From NCBI GenBank assembly GCA_949358305.1, contig OX442314.1, positions 40,990,581 through 41,054,580 on the forward strand: a stretch of 64,000 nucleotides of DNA. Direction: 5' to 3'. Shown piece by piece: positions 10,208-21,709 of the stretch. The notes below the pieces were generated by a model, which saw nothing but the letters and a program-made list of their open reading frames with translations, was not told the DNA's origin and searched no databases. The translations under genes were made by a program, and so were the position numbers. The stretch comes from Strigamia acuminata. Its lineage: Eukaryota > Arthropoda > Chilopoda > Geophilomorpha > Linotaeniidae. The first letter of the stretch is position 1, and each line of letters starts with the position of its first letter.

Positions 10208-13200
10208 CTACTCCTTTCCTACGACCTTTCCGTCTTTTATAAACGGATTACTTCTACGGGGCCGCAGGTGATGAGTCGAGACAGGTACGACGTTTTTTGT
10301 TTTTAGTGTCTGTACCTCCTCATTATTATTTTCTTTTTTATCCGTGTTTTTTATGTTTGTTTCAGGAGTTTCTCCTGTTTCCCCCCCGACTAAAATTGGA
10401 TCCGGAACGGATTCAACTATCTCGTTTACCGGAGGTGAAGGGGCGTCGAAATACTCCTCGTTGTCACTTGGCGGTGCTTTTTCCGACTCGCCAGCGAACA
10501 TATCGACGATTTGGCCGTCAGTTTTAGACTTGACTTGGCCTTTGGCCCACATTTCTTGCGGGAATTCCGGAATGTACGGAGTTAACTCTCGTACTTGTAT
10601 CGATTTATGCTCGGTATTGTCCTCGAGCTTACGTAATTTATACGCGTTACCGCCATGCTTGCCGATGATCACATACGGACCATCTCTCTTGTCGGCCAAG
10701 CTGGCGGTGATTCCTCTCGCTGCATTTGAGAGGGTGTGTGCATCTTTCCACACCAATTCATTGATCTCGAAATTCACGAATTTTCCACCGCTTTTATCTT
10801 GTAAAATGCGGTCGCGCATGTTAAAAATGTGCGCCATCATATGTTTGTATGTGCTCGAAATTGTTTGTTCCAATTTATACACGTACTCATGTGGTTTCTC
10901 GGGGTCCACCACATTTACCGACTCTGCCACTCGTGGGTCCCAAGGCACTCGTAGCTCCCGGGCGAAGTTGAGGTAGGCCGGAGAAAAATCTCTCGTCCTC
11001 GAGACTGTTGTTCGTATGCTGAACGCGATCTCCCTCAAGTATTCATCCCACCTATTGTGGATGTCAGTGAATATACTTAATGCATATTTAATGTCCCTGT
11101 TGAGTCGCTCAACGGGATTTGTTCTGGGGTTGTAGGTCGAAGTATGTGACGCCACAATCCCGAATTTCTCACAAAACTTACCCCAAATTTTCGAGATAAA
11201 TTGGGGTCCGTTATCGGATATTATTTTACGTGGAAATCCGTAACGTAACGCCACGTCGTAGATACATTCAACGATTTTCTCTGCTGAAGGTCTAGCGACG
11301 GCGTACAACTCGGGCCAACGAGTCGCCACGTCCATTATAACGATAATGTACGCATTTTTATTTCCCGTAATGGGTTTTGGGCCCATCACATCGACACTTA
11401 AACAATCAAAAGGCGCGTAAGGCCCTAAGAAAATAGTTTCGAATGGTGATTTTCTCCTCGGCTTGCACGCTTGACATCGCTGACATTGGTGGACAAAAAG
11501 AGCAATATCTTTTTTCATCCCTGTCCAGTGAAAAAGCTGTGTAGCACGATAGAGTGTTCTGCTTACTCCCGCATGGCTCGCAAGCGGGTGCCCGTGTAAC
11601 AACCACAGCACGCGACCGATTAAGGAAGCAGGTATTACTACCTTTACTGCGGTGTCCGATTCACTCAAGTCATCTTGGTGATTTGGGTGATGTTTCACCA
11701 AAAGGCCGTCATCCAATAGGTAATCTATGGATTCGTGTGCATAACGACGCTTCTGCCTTCTGGTTAAGTTGGGCGGATACTTTCCTGTCAGTACGAATCT
11801 AGCTCTATCCTGACATTTTTTGTCTAATTTTTGTTGCACAATTATTTCCTCCCTTGTTGGGGGATTGCTTTTCATTTGCTTGCCGACATGAGCGTGGAAG
11901 GCGCTTAGAAGCGGGTCATTTATTCTCCGCTCTAGCTTAAATTCCTTCTTTGCATTTGGGTAATTGTCAGCAGCTGGTTGGTATAACCGCGTCCAGAATC
12001 CACAGAATTTTACGTCTGCCGGAGACGCGGTGGGAATTTCATTCATCTTCCTTAAATCCCAACGGTGACAACTCGTAGGGCAATAAATGATGCGGGAGTC
12101 ATCCTCGCCATCATCGTCAGCGTCGATTGGATCTGACACTGGTGCCCGTGACAGAGCGTCAGCCACGACGTTATATTTGCCGGGCTTGTATTGAATGGTC
12201 AAGTCGCATGCCATCAGTTCTAACTGCCATCTGGCTAGTCGACCGGCTGGCTCCTTTAATTTGATCAGCCATTGTAACGCTTGATGATCTGTGTGGACCA
12301 CAAATTTGGTATATTCGAGATAATCTCTGAATTTCCTTATGGCCCACACAACTGCCAAACACTCCAACTCTGTGGCGTTGTAATTTTTTTCAGCGCCTTG
12401 GAGTTTGCGACTTATAAACATGCACGGCAGGTCTTGTTCGACTCCGTCGCGCACGTGTGTTTGGAGCAACGCCGCTCCTAACCCAACTCTGCTGGCGTCC
12501 GTATGTAATATGAACGGCCGGTTTAAGTCGGGTAGAGGCATTACGCCGACTTCCGTCAGCATCCTCTTTATCGCATTAAATGCGATGTTGCACTCATTTG
12601 ACCATACAAATTCGTTTTCATTCTTCAGGAGGTCGGTAACTGGGGCTGCCACTTCAGCTAGACCCGGTAGCAACCTGCCGAAGAAGTTTATCATTCCCAT
12701 AAACCGTTGGACACCTTTAACGTCCTCGGGTGGTGGGAAACGATTAATCGCATCGATTTTTTCGGGGCCAATAGCTAAACCATTGACTCCAATGCGATAA
12801 CCCAGGAAGGCAAGCTCCTTTCGACAGAACTTGCTCTTGACCGGGTGAACGTGTAACCCAGCTTTTGCCAGCCGGGTGAGCACTTGGTCGATGTGCTCAA
12901 TGTGCTCTTCGAATGTTTTGGAGGCAATAACTATGTCATCTAGGTATGCCCACACAAACTGATGCAGGATATCACCCAATACGCTTTCGATTAGTCTCTG
13001 AAAGGTACTGGGAGCGTTCACTAAACCAAATGGCATGACGTTGAACATCAACCGTCCAATTGGCGAGTAAAATGCTGTTTTTATCTTATCCTCTGGCCTC
13101 ATCTCAACTTGCCAGTATCCCTTCGACAGATCCATCGTCGTAACCCAAGAAAAGGGGCTAAGCTCTCTCAAAATGGATTCGATAGACGGCATCTGTATGG

Positions 13201-14278
13201 GATCTATTTCTGTCACCGCGTTTAATGGGCGGTAATCAATGCATAGGCGTGGGTCCGAGCCCGGGCGCATCACGAGCACAACTCGCGTCGCGTATTCTCC
13301 CTGGGCCTCGGAGACAATGCCACTGTCTAGCATTTCTTGGCACATTTTTTGCACTATTTCACGTTTTTGCGGGTTCATTCCCTTATACGCAACTCGTATA
13401 GGTTTATTATCCGTCAATTTAATTTCGTGAATAGCCCTATTCGTTCGGCCCGGTTTTTTCGACAGGATCCCCTCATATTTAAGTAGGACCCTTCGTAGGG
13501 CTGCTGCTTCGTTTAATTCTAAAGCGGCGTCGGCGACAAGCGTTTCCACTACATTGTCCCGTTGCAATTCTGTTACGAATGCTTTAAAATCGTAGTCTTG
13601 AACGAATTTCTTTAGGCCTTTCTCCCACTGTGTCTTGTCGGCCGCTTCTTTTACAAGAGCTGGTGGCACGACAATTGCGGGTCTTTCCTTATCATTTCTG
13701 ATATAATTCCAAGATTTCGTTATTGGATTTGGTTGTATTTCCATTGACGCCATGAGGTCTAAGCCCAACAGAAAAATTCTGTCGCATGTGGGCAGGACCA
13801 GGAAAGGGTGCTGTTCTACCCCTCCGAGCCACTCCATGGTCAATAATATAACTCCTTTTGGACGCGCCATTCCGTTGGCGGTTTTTAGACGTATATTTTT
13901 TTTATTAACGCCTTTTATCTTATCGGTGAGACCCAATGATGCTACTATGTCTTCGGAAACGAACGAGCGATCTGCTCCCGAGTCTAATAGTCCCATAATT
14001 TTTTCGCGTTCTATTGTCATGGGCAGCATACATAGGCGGCTGGTGTATTCGACCGCCACGTTGCACATGAAAACACGAAATTCTTCTGTGTCTTCGACTA
14101 CTTGAGGTAATTCTTCAAGCAGTAGGTTCGGTTCTTCCGCCTCAGCCTCAGCGTTTGCGGTAATTACCTGCAAAGCGTTGTTGGCCCTGTCTTGAATTTG
14201 GGCGTTAGCTATGTCACTACCCATTTCTTTGACTGGTGGCGGCTTATCGAACCCTTTGTTAAACCCCTTCTTCTTCAT
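10208..14278 (-). CDS. pol: Element C Pol polyprotein (PR-RT-RH-IN)
   Basis: This 1356-residue enzyme polyprotein starts at an ATG 23 bases after the gag stop, in another frame. Expression is therefore by frameshift or reinitiation. Protease active site DSGA is at residues 99-102. Reverse transcriptase carries LCIDYRPLN and MPFGL motifs, with catalytic YLDD at about 445-448. RNase H begins near FILHTDAS (about 590), with TDHQALQWL following. Integrase has an HHCC zinc finger (about 930-975) and a D,D-35-E core: SVDVMGP, ISDNGPQF and the glutamate in NPVERLNRD. All catalytic residues I can check are present and the frame is intact. Fragments of close relatives lie at 32111-33048, 36127-37629 and 51799-52290. 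Confidence 0.97.
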   Translation of the reverse strand: MKKKGFNKGFDKPPPVKEMGSDIANAQIQDRANNALQVITANAEAEAEEPNLLLEELPQVVEDTEEFRVFMCNVAVEYTSRLCMLPMTIEREKIMGLLDSGADRSFVSEDIVASLGLTDKIKGVNKKNIRLKTANGMARPKGVILLTMEWLGGVEQHPFLVLPTCDRIFLLGLDLMASMEIQPNPITKSWNYIRNDKERPAIVVPPALVKEAADKTQWEKGLKKFVQDYDFKAFVTELQRDNVVETLVADAALELNEAAALRRVLLKYEGILSKKPGRTNRAIHEIKLTDNKPIRVAYKGMNPQKREIVQKMCQEMLDSGIVSEAQGEYATRVVLVMRPGSDPRLCIDYRPLNAVTEIDPIQMPSIESILRELSPFSWVTTMDLSKGYWQVEMRPEDKIKTAFYSPIGRLMFNVMPFGLVNAPSTFQRLIESVLGDILHQFVWAYLDDIVIASKTFEEHIEHIDQVLTRLAKAGLHVHPVKSKFCRKELAFLGYRIGVNGLAIGPEKIDAINRFPPPEDVKGVQRFMGMINFFGRLLPGLAEVAAPVTDLLKNENEFVWSNECNIAFNAIKRMLTEVGVMPLPDLNRPFILHTDASRVGLGAALLQTHVRDGVEQDLPCMFISRKLQGAEKNYNATELECLAVVWAIRKFRDYLEYTKFVVHTDHQALQWLIKLKEPAGRLARWQLELMACDLTIQYKPGKYNVVADALSRAPVSDPIDADDDGEDDSRIIYCPTSCHRWDLRKMNEIPTASPADVKFCGFWTRLYQPAADNYPNAKKEFKLERRINDPLLSAFHAHVGKQMKSNPPTREEIIVQQKLDKKCQDRARFVLTGKYPPNLTRRQKRRYAHESIDYLLDDGLLVKHHPNHQDDLSESDTAVKVVIPASLIGRVLWLLHGHPLASHAGVSRTLYRATQLFHWTGMKKDIALFVHQCQRCQACKPRRKSPFETIFLGPYAPFDCLSVDVMGPKPITGNKNAYIIVIMDVATRWPELYAVARPSAEKIVECIYDVALRYGFPRKIISDNGPQFISKIWGKFCEKFGIVASHTSTYNPRTNPVERLNRDIKYALSIFTDIHNRWDEYLREIAFSIRTTVSRTRDFSPAYLNFARELRVPWDPRVAESVNVVDPEKPHEYVYKLEQTISSTYKHMMAHIFNMRDRILQDKSGGKFVNFEINELVWKDAHTLSNAARGITASLADKRDGPYVIIGKHGGNAYKLRKLEDNTEHKSIQVRELTPYIPEFPQEMWAKGQVKSKTDGQIVDMFAGESEKAPPSDNEEYFDAPSPPVNEIVESVPDPILVGGETGETPETNIKNTDKKENNNEEVQTLKTKNVVPVSTHHLRPRRSNPFIKDGKVVGKE

Positions 14279-14301
14279 GAATGGCGCAGACGGTCGAGAA
14301 G

Positions 14302-17300
14302 TTATTTCTTCGCCGCCTGCGCTGACTCGTTTTTTGACTCGTTTTTTGCCATGGCGAGTTTAATCTCTGCCATTTGCTTCATTATTGCGTCAAATTTAGC
14401 GTCTTCTTTCGCTGTTCTTGGGCACTCATTGGAGTAGTGGCCCGGTTGGTTACACTTGAAACAGCGAATATTTGATTTGTCTCTTGGGGCTTCAGTCGAT
14501 TTTTTCTTTTCAGGGTCTGCTTTCGACGGTGGCGTGTAATTTTTCCGAAAATACTTCGGAATTCGGCCGGCATTTGGTTTTAACCTGGCGCGAAATTCTT
14601 CTACCGCTCTATCTCGATGGATGAGATGTACTAGCGGTCCTTCCTCATCGCAACCCGTTGATAAGGTATCGCGATAGCTTCGTATTTCTTCGTCCGTCGA
14701 ATAATCGTCTTTTTCTTCTTTTTCGTCTGATTTTCCGGCATCTTGTCCGGCTTCCTCCCCCTCCTTGACCTCCTCCAGTGTCGCTTGCATGGCTGACGCT
14801 GTCGGTGCCTTTTTAGGGGCGGCCAAAGGGTTGGAAGGCAGCGTGGATGTCAGTTTATTTTTTATTTGTAAACCAACGCTAGCTTCTGCCAGCTCCATTA
14901 TACCGCTAAGATATTCAGTAGGGCGCATGATTTTGTCTGTCGCCCCATATCTTTCCGCACTCAACTTGAGACGGTTCGCGGTCGCTGCTTTCTCCGCTTC
15001 TGGTAAAGCGGAATAATACCTCTTCTCGATATCTATCGTGTTCTCGAACAGGAAGGCGCTCATCTCCTCGTAGCTACCTCCTGTCGGTGCCCTTTCTTCA
15101 AGTAGCACCCTTTGCGAGTATTCCGACAAACCGCCGAGAAAGAAAAGGTTGAATCCCGTGGCGTGAAATTCCATCGGGGCCTTTTCGAACAACAATCTGG
15201 CGCGAATGTCGTAATCCATTATGGTTTCACCAGGCATCTGGCGAAGACCTCGCATCTTTCGGCTCACCTCTTCGGGTGTCTCGCCGTAGCGCAGGTCGAA
15301 TCTCATTAAAAAGTCGTCCCAATTGACGCCTTTCAATCCTTGGTACCACTCACGTGCCGAGCCTGTCATTAGCTCGACAATACCGTGGGTGAGCATGTCT
15401 CCTACGGTGGCTTTAGTGGCAGTCTTAATTCGAATTACTTCGTCAAGGAAGCGATCTCCCGCTTTCCATGACCCGTCGAAACGGTTCTGAATATAAAATT
15501 GCCACCTAATATTCCCGGTAACACTCATGGTGTCACGTCGGGAGACAGCGTATTTTTTCTTTACGCGGTCACCAGTGCTACGATTACGATCGTTTCGTTT
15601 GCTCAGATCGATTCCCTCGGCTTTTAACGAGCCGAGCAGGGCTCTTCCAAGCTCTCCCATCGTATACTGCCGACCCGTCGAATCGGTAAACGCGCTTTGT
15701 CGGGGAAGGTCCTGAAACTCCTCCCGTCGGTGGTCGCTATTTTCCGATCGACGTCGTTTCTCTCTATCGCGCGGAGAGTTGGATCTCTTCCGGCGATTAC
15801 TTGATTTTTCCTTTCGTCTGTCGTCGTTGGATGAGGGGTCGGAGCTGGGGTCGGGAGACGGTGAGCGGCGTGGCGGGTTGCGCCGTGAAGAGTTTGACTC
15901 TTTCCGGCCCCTACGACGGTCGTCACGTTCCCTTTCTCTGCGTTCATCGCGTTCTCTTTCCCTTCGTCTTTCTCCGGAACCTCTCTCCGAATCGTGATGA
16001 CTGGGTGCATTTGACTCCAGTCCATCTGACGACGAATCACTATTTCCGTAGTGAAAATATTTCGGTCTTTCATCGCGTTTGCCTTCTTCTCGCGAAGAGG
16101 TGCGATCATGCGATTGTCTCCTTGACGACTCGTCGTCTTTAAGGATGGGCACTGGTTGTTGCCACTCAGTCCCTTGTGGATTATCATGCTGTTGGCTTGT
16201 GAGAGCTTGCTCTTCATTTCGCCTAGCATTATTAGCGTTGATTAATCGCGTTATCGCATTATTTGTGGCTGAATCGAGAGCTTGCATGCGGGGCCGAGTT
16301 TGTTGTTCTCTGGCCGACGCATCTCTCTTGCGCGGAGTAGCTGGTGTTGCCCTCTCCGGCTGGGGTTTGGGTTTGGCCTTCGGCGTGCGCTTTGGGTCTC
16401 CCTCTAGGCTCTCGTCGGACAGCTCGGATGAACTGACCTCTGGTTTGCGGACGGATTTCGGGTCATCTCGTCGCAATCTGGCCATAAATGCTCGTTCTGC
16501 TTCTTGTTGCGAGTGGAAAGCATATCGATGTGCTCTCAGGGCTCGGTCAACTATTTCTACTTCCTCGGGAGTAGTCGGATTGGGCTGGGTTCTGCCGTAC
16601 TCGAGAGCTTGCGCTTCTCTTTCCGCCAGCTTCCTCCGTCTCTCGCGAATGGCTTGTCGAGCCTCGTTCTCTGCATCCGCTTCAAATTGAGCGGAATCAA
16701 CCAATTGTTGAGCGTGTGCACCTTCAACAATGGTGATTTGTGGGGATACACTGTGCGCTTTTAAAGCTGCACGTACGATTTGTAACGTTTCGTACACTGT
16801 AATCTTTCCCGTCGGAAGGGTGTATCTCACTCCCTCCGCTTGTGCCAACTGCATCGCGTCAATTAAGGTGCCCGAGACGCTGTAAGGCTGGCTCGAAACA
16901 CGCTTGACAGAGGATGAGTTGGACTTGTGCCCTTCGGACATTACCGAGGCTGGTCGACTGTGCGTAATTGGCGTGTTTAGCGCTGAATTCGCTGTCGTGT
17001 CGGACGCCGTCCTTTGTATCGAAGACGTCTCTCTCGGATCGCTCACCTCGGTATTGTGCGTTAGACGAGGCGATTGGTTACGGGATAAAACCTCGTTTCC
17101 GCTCGTCTCGCCGTCACGATTGGGACGCGGCGGTTTGGGGTGGGACGGATCCTCACTCCGCTCCGTCTCGTCTAATCGCTGCCTCGTCTCGGCGTGAGAC
17201 GGGTGCGATGCCTCCGAAGCGCTTCGTCGGTCTGGCTTGGCCTTGCGGCGTTTTTGCCTAGACTCGTGCGCTGAGGCTTTGGGCAAAGGACCTCCCGACC

Positions 17301-17385
17301 TCAAATGATAGTCGGTTCCTTTGCGACTACCGGCTCGTTTGTTAACGTCTGAGTCGGAATCTGTTACTCGAGTATTATCTGCCAT
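14302..17385 (-). CDS. gag: Element C Gag polyprotein (large)
   Basis: This Gag has 1027 residues, about twice the usual size. I take the ATG at 17385 because the frame extends upstream only through a GTG. The first ~550 residues are low-complexity, with Ser/Arg/Glu-rich and RERERDERR-type tracts. A capsid-like segment follows (WQFYIQNRFDGSWKAGDRFLD, then SAREWYQGLKGVNWDDF and RFDLRYG). Near the C-terminus is one CCHC zinc knuckle (CFKCNQPGHYSNEC). It would package element RNA in particles. The 75-base leader between LTR and ATG is short. No disruptions are seen. Confidence 0.93.
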   Translation of the reverse strand: MADNTRVTDSDSDVNKRAGSRKGTDYHLRSGGPLPKASAHESRQKRRKAKPDRRSASEASHPSHAETRQRLDETERSEDPSHPKPPRPNRDGETSGNEVLSRNQSPRLTHNTEVSDPRETSSIQRTASDTTANSALNTPITHSRPASVMSEGHKSNSSSVKRVSSQPYSVSGTLIDAMQLAQAEGVRYTLPTGKITVYETLQIVRAALKAHSVSPQITIVEGAHAQQLVDSAQFEADAENEARQAIRERRRKLAEREAQALEYGRTQPNPTTPEEVEIVDRALRAHRYAFHSQQEAERAFMARLRRDDPKSVRKPEVSSSELSDESLEGDPKRTPKAKPKPQPERATPATPRKRDASAREQQTRPRMQALDSATNNAITRLINANNARRNEEQALTSQQHDNPQGTEWQQPVPILKDDESSRRQSHDRTSSREEGKRDERPKYFHYGNSDSSSDGLESNAPSHHDSERGSGERRRERERDERRERERDDRRRGRKESNSSRRNPPRRSPSPDPSSDPSSNDDRRKEKSSNRRKRSNSPRDREKRRRSENSDHRREEFQDLPRQSAFTDSTGRQYTMGELGRALLGSLKAEGIDLSKRNDRNRSTGDRVKKKYAVSRRDTMSVTGNIRWQFYIQNRFDGSWKAGDRFLDEVIRIKTATKATVGDMLTHGIVELMTGSAREWYQGLKGVNWDDFLMRFDLRYGETPEEVSRKMRGLRQMPGETIMDYDIRARLLFEKAPMEFHATGFNLFFLGGLSEYSQRVLLEERAPTGGSYEEMSAFLFENTIDIEKRYYSALPEAEKAATANRLKLSAERYGATDKIMRPTEYLSGIMELAEASVGLQIKNKLTSTLPSNPLAAPKKAPTASAMQATLEEVKEGEEAGQDAGKSDEKEEKDDYSTDEEIRSYRDTLSTGCDEEGPLVHLIHRDRAVEEFRARLKPNAGRIPKYFRKNYTPPSKADPEKKKSTEAPRDKSNIRCFKCNQPGHYSNECPRTAKEDAKFDAIMKQMAEIKLAMAKNESKNESAQAAKK

Positions 17386-17439
17386 TTCTTGCTTTGGGTA
17401 TGATGTAATCACAGGTTAGAATCAGTTATTCAACTTGAT

Positions 17440-17455
17440 CCCGGACAGGCCCCCA
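17440..17455 (-). other. Primer-binding-site candidate of element C
   Basis: In element orientation TGGGGGCCTGTCCGG starts two bases after the 5' LTR end. It begins with TGG, as expected for pairing to a tRNA CCA end. I cannot name the tRNA without a tRNA set to compare. Confidence 0.6.
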
Positions 17456-17457
17456 CG

Positions 17458-18474
17458 TGTCGCGCCCCTACTTCGCTCTTGCTGACTCGTGGGTTGATTA
17501 CTTAATTCGACTAACTCACTACCGCTTTGTTCGAGCGGTTTACCCAAAGAAATGATTACACAGATATAAAAGGTAAAATATAATATAGATTTATTCTGTG
17601 GGACAATGTACAGATATATCTTATATATATATATATGAAAGGTAAGGAAAAAATAAATCGGAATGGGTGATGGGACTGGAAAGGTAAAGGTAAGATGAAA
17701 GCTGGCTGGAATCGGCGAGGTCGTCTGTTGTCTCGTTCGCGTCCAAGATGGCGTCCTCGTTGTGGCAACGCGATGTCGTCTTGGGCCGGCGTGGCAATAT
17801 GGCGTCCTCGACTCGTCTCTGGCTGGTCCTTCGGGCTCACGCTGGTCAGGCGCGAGTGAATGCTTAGTTAAAAGGCTTACTTCGGTCTGTTGTCTAGGTT
17901 TTTGTGTGGTGTCCGGCGATCACACAGCGGCGGACTCTTCTGGCTCCCGGCGATCACACAGCGGCGGGAACGCTCGTCGTGGTTTTACTGCAGTTTAGGC
18001 TTGTGCGACCGTTTGTCTGCACAACTCGCTAAACTGGAGTGGTTTTTACTATTTCTAGCTGGTGTGCTAAAATAGTGTGGTAATCTTATCTCGCAGGTTA
18101 CTCTGCGGAGTTTGACACTGACCAAACGTACTCACGGTAAATTGTCCTTTGTCCTTGGTCAATCCCAGTATATTTACTTGGGCCTGATCTTGTAGGACGA
18201 CGGGTTTTACGTGTGTTTCTCGTTTGATGGTTGTGTTGGTTCTGCCCGCTCAGTGCAAGGCACATTCCTTTGCACAAAGCGGGGTTGACAGGTGACCGGA
18301 ATCACCCAATGGTGGGGTGGACGAGCCATCCCCACTCCCTCAGGGCAGACGCCTGTCCATTGACTAGATGTCAATGCACTGAGGGAAGGGAGACGCGCTT
18401 GCGGCTCCCCTTACACCCGAAACAAGGTCACGAGAGAAACTCTTCGTTGACCCCGGTCCAGTCGGGTCACCACA
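17458..18474 (-). repeat. Element C 5' LTR (1017 bp)
   Basis: This is the second copy of the element C LTR, offset 12,490 bases from the first. By eye it differs at three positions. It carries the same stem-loop pair (17911-17969). Confidence 0.95.
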
Positions 18475-21246
18475 AAGTGTGGTAACTATCGTCTTTGTAT
18501 CGATTTCCGACAACTGAACAAAGTCACTGAGAAAGACGTCTATCAAATGCCGTCAATCTCTATGATTTTGGCGTGTCTGGGGGGGAGTACTTATTTTACG
18601 ACTCTAGACTTGACTAAGGGCTACTATCAAATAAAGTTGAAGCCCGGCGACAAGTGCAAAACGGCTTTTGCCACCCCTGAGGGCACGTTTCAATTTACTA
18701 GAATGCCGTTCGGGTTGTGTAATGCACCCAGTGCGTTTCAACGCATGATGGACGAGGTTTTGGGGGAAGCGAAGTTCAAGTGGGCTCTGGCTTTTCTGGA
18801 TGACATTGTCATTTACAGCAAGTCATTTGATGAACACTTGATGCATTTGGCGGATGTGTTGGCCCGATTGGAGAAGGTAAACCTGACGGCTAGCCCATCT
18901 AAATCGTTTGTTTGCCCTGCTGACTGGGATTTCCTTGGTTTCACCATGACACCTATAGGATACAGTCCAAACGGAAGCAAGGTGCAAGCAATCGTGGAGT
19001 ATCCGCCGCCGAAGAACGTAAAGCAGTTGCAACGTTTTATTGGTATGGTTGGATTCTACGCGCCATTACTGAAAGATCTGAACATTACTTCGAAACCATT
19101 CTTCCTGCTCCTCAAAAAGGATATAGCATGGAGTTGGTCGAAGGAGTGCCAAGATGCTTTCACGACTCTGAAGCATCAGCTGGCTAATGGGATCGTGCTA
19201 CCTTTGCCTGATTTTGCCCGCCCTTTCATCATTCACACCGATGCTAGTGCAGGCGGTCTCGGTGCAGTCCTCATGCAGGCTGATGACGAAGAGAAGGTGA
19301 GACCTGTCGCCTACGCTAGCAGCACTCTCCAGGGTGCTGAGGCTAACTACAGCGCTTCAGAGCTCGAGTGCCTAGGAGTGGTTTGGGCTGTTAATAAGTT
19401 CAAACCGTACGTGGAGTATTCAAAGTTCGTAGTCGAAACAGACCATATGGCTCTTAAATGGCTTATGTCATGCGAGAATCCGTCCGGTCGTTTGGCTCGA
19501 TGGGCTATGAAGCTTCAGCAGGAGGATTTCGTTATTAAATACCGGAAAGGTGTAGACAACAAGGTGGCTGATGCACTCTCACGAGTGAGCCTAGATGACG
19601 ACTTAACGACATCAGAGGCTCTACCCGGAGAAGCGAACGCACTTTTGATGTCACACTCACTTTTGGCCTCTGGGTCGGCTGATCTAACTATGTCTCTCGA
19701 TGAGATACGAACGGGTCAGTTGGCCGACGCCGATTGTGCAATCCTGAGTAAATGGTTAGAGTCGGAGAAAGGAGACGAGACGTCCCTATCCCAACTCTCA
19801 CCGCTCATGCTACAGTACAAGACTGACTTTATGTTGGCTTCAAACGGAGTGTTGTATATAAACGCCCCGTTGAAGACGGATATGTTCTTGGAAAACACGG
19901 AATATGGCTCCGGACTAAAAATCGTGGTGCCTGTTTCGTTGCACGACCGCTGTCTCAAGGTTGTGCACGATCACCCATTGTCAGGTCATGGTGGTGTCGA
20001 TGTTACAACTGAGAGATTACGTCGCAGTTTTTTCTGGCCCGGATTCAGACGCAGTGTGCGGGATTACATCGCAAGGTGTGACCGTTGCCAGCGCTGCAAG
20101 CCTGTGCAGAGGAAACCAACCGGACTCCTGATGCCAGTTTCACCAATGATAGGCCGATTCGAAAGACTCGGAGTCGACTTCATGGGCCCGAAACCAATGA
20201 CGAGAGACCGGAACAGGTATATTCTGGTGATTGTGGACTATGCCACTGGATGGGTTGAAGCTACGGCGATGCGGACGGCGAAAATTTCAAGCGTCGTGCC
20301 CGTGCTGTTACGTTTCTTTCATAATCATGGATGCCCTCGATTCATCGTAAGTGATAACGGAAAACAATTTATTTCAGAGGTATACAATGAGTTGTGCAGG
20401 GAGGCAGGTGTCACTCCGTTGAGAACGTCACCATATCACCCGCAAACTAATTACACCGAACGAGTCAATCGGAACATTAAAATTATGCTTCAGATTTTCA
20501 CGTCCGAACATGACCAGTGGGACCGATGCATCAATGGCATTAATTTCGCCTTGCGCACGGCCCCATCGGCAACAACGGGTTTATCACCGGCAATGCTAAC
20601 GTATCTCCGTGAGTTGCGTCCGTTTTGGGATAGTCGTGGTGTGGCTTTGGATGCACCCTTCGACCCCGAGCAGCCGTACGACACGGTGAGAATGTTGGTC
20701 TCTAGGATGGATGTGTTGTTGAAAGCAGCGCTCAAGAATAAGTCGCTGGCTAAACAAAAACAGAAGTCTTATTACAATCAACATCGTAGCGACGATACAT
20801 TTGAGGTGGATGATTTAGTATTACTTCGAACTCACCCACTGTCGGTTAACGCGCTCCGTTATGCTGCGTCGTTGGAAGATCGATTCGAAGGCCCGTACGT
20901 TGTCACGAAGGTCATCAGTCCTTTGGTGTACACGGTGGCAACACCGATTACACTGAAATGTAAAGGTCCGGTAAATATTGTGAACTTGAGGCGGTATGTA
21001 CCACCCGAGTCCACGCCCACCTGGCCGGTAGCTGAGGATGAGGCGGAAACGGTTCCACCTGTTGAGGTCTTCGAACCTGCAGCTGAGGACCCGCCGCCAA
21101 CTCCTGTGGCTCCGCCTACCGGGGTAACCGTAGTTAAACGTAAAACGAAGCGTGTGCGGAAGAAACCGACAAGGATTTCTCCTCGACGCCCGGTTTTAGG
21201 TAAACGGCTGCGAAACAAGCCGTTGAGATTCCGTGATGACCATTAA
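18475..21246 (+). pseudogene. pol: Element A pol, 3' part: reverse transcriptase, RNase H, integrase
   Basis: The first four bases are the target duplication; unique sequence resumes at 18479 in the frame left at 4967. Reverse transcriptase shows RMPFGLCNAPSAFQRMMD and catalytic FLDD. RNase H carries FIIHTDAS and ETDHMALKWL. Integrase has the HHCC finger (HDHPLSGHGG...CDRCQRCK) and a D,D-35-E core with VDFMGPKP, IVSDNGKQF and the glutamate in YTERVNR. A basic Lys/Arg-rich tail follows. The stop is TAA at 21244-21246. All catalytic residues are kept, so only the insertion has inactivated this gene. Confidence 0.93.
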
Positions 21247-21298
21247 CCGCGTTTTCACGTTTCCGTGGAACCGCGTGTTGATGACTGAGTCGCTGAAG

Positions 21299-21655
21299 TG
21301 ACGTCACGGCATCTCGCGGTGGACGCGTAGCCATGGCAACAATGGAAACATCGTGGCCGCTATTTTTCAAGCAAGTTATTTTGCTGAAAGATTATTTCCA
21401 ACACATGTGGACATCTGGTGGAAATGGTTTCCTGCAATAAACCAATTTTGTTGTGCTATTTTTCTTATCTTATGTCCCCATGGAATATTTTTCGATGAAA
21501 TATTGGGATTGCCCCAATAAAGGGGAGGAGGAGGAGCTAGGTCTCCAATCACAGGGCAGGGGTCGAGTATTGTTTAGACCCAAAGGCACTTGGTCGAGGG
21601 TTTTCACATCCTGTTTCCCCATTCTGTGTTGAGCGTTTACACTGTCAACATCAGT
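21299..21655 (+). promoter_or_regulatory. Possible internal promoter for element A ORF3
   Basis: After the pol stop there is a perfect TGACGTCA palindrome (21299-21306, the CREB/ATF site form) and a CCAATCA (21545-21551). An arthropod-type initiator TCAGT (21651-21655) lies 55 bases before the proposed exon-1 ATG. A purine run, GGGGAGGAGGAGGAG (about 21519), is also present. No TATA box is seen. All of this is motif-level evidence only. Confidence 0.35.
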
Positions 21656-21709
21656 TTTTCCCTCTCGTTTGCGCCGAAATTTTTCGCCGAGAAGTTATCT
21701 TTCTTCGCA

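Larger units (their letters stand above)
4968..18474 (-). mobile_element. Element C: complete Ty3/gypsy retrotransposon with third ORF
   Basis: This is a 13,507-bp minus-strand element. Its LTRs (1017 bp each) begin TGTGGTGACC and end GCGACA in element orientation. The direct duplication AAGT flanks it (4964-4967 and 18475-18478). A primer-binding-site candidate lies next to the 5' LTR and a polypurine tract next to the 3' LTR. The three genes gag, pol and spliced ORF3 are all open. By eye the LTRs differ at 3 positions in 1017 (two adjacent near 5162-5163, one at 5470), which implies a very recent insertion. The element may still be active. Confidence 0.95.
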
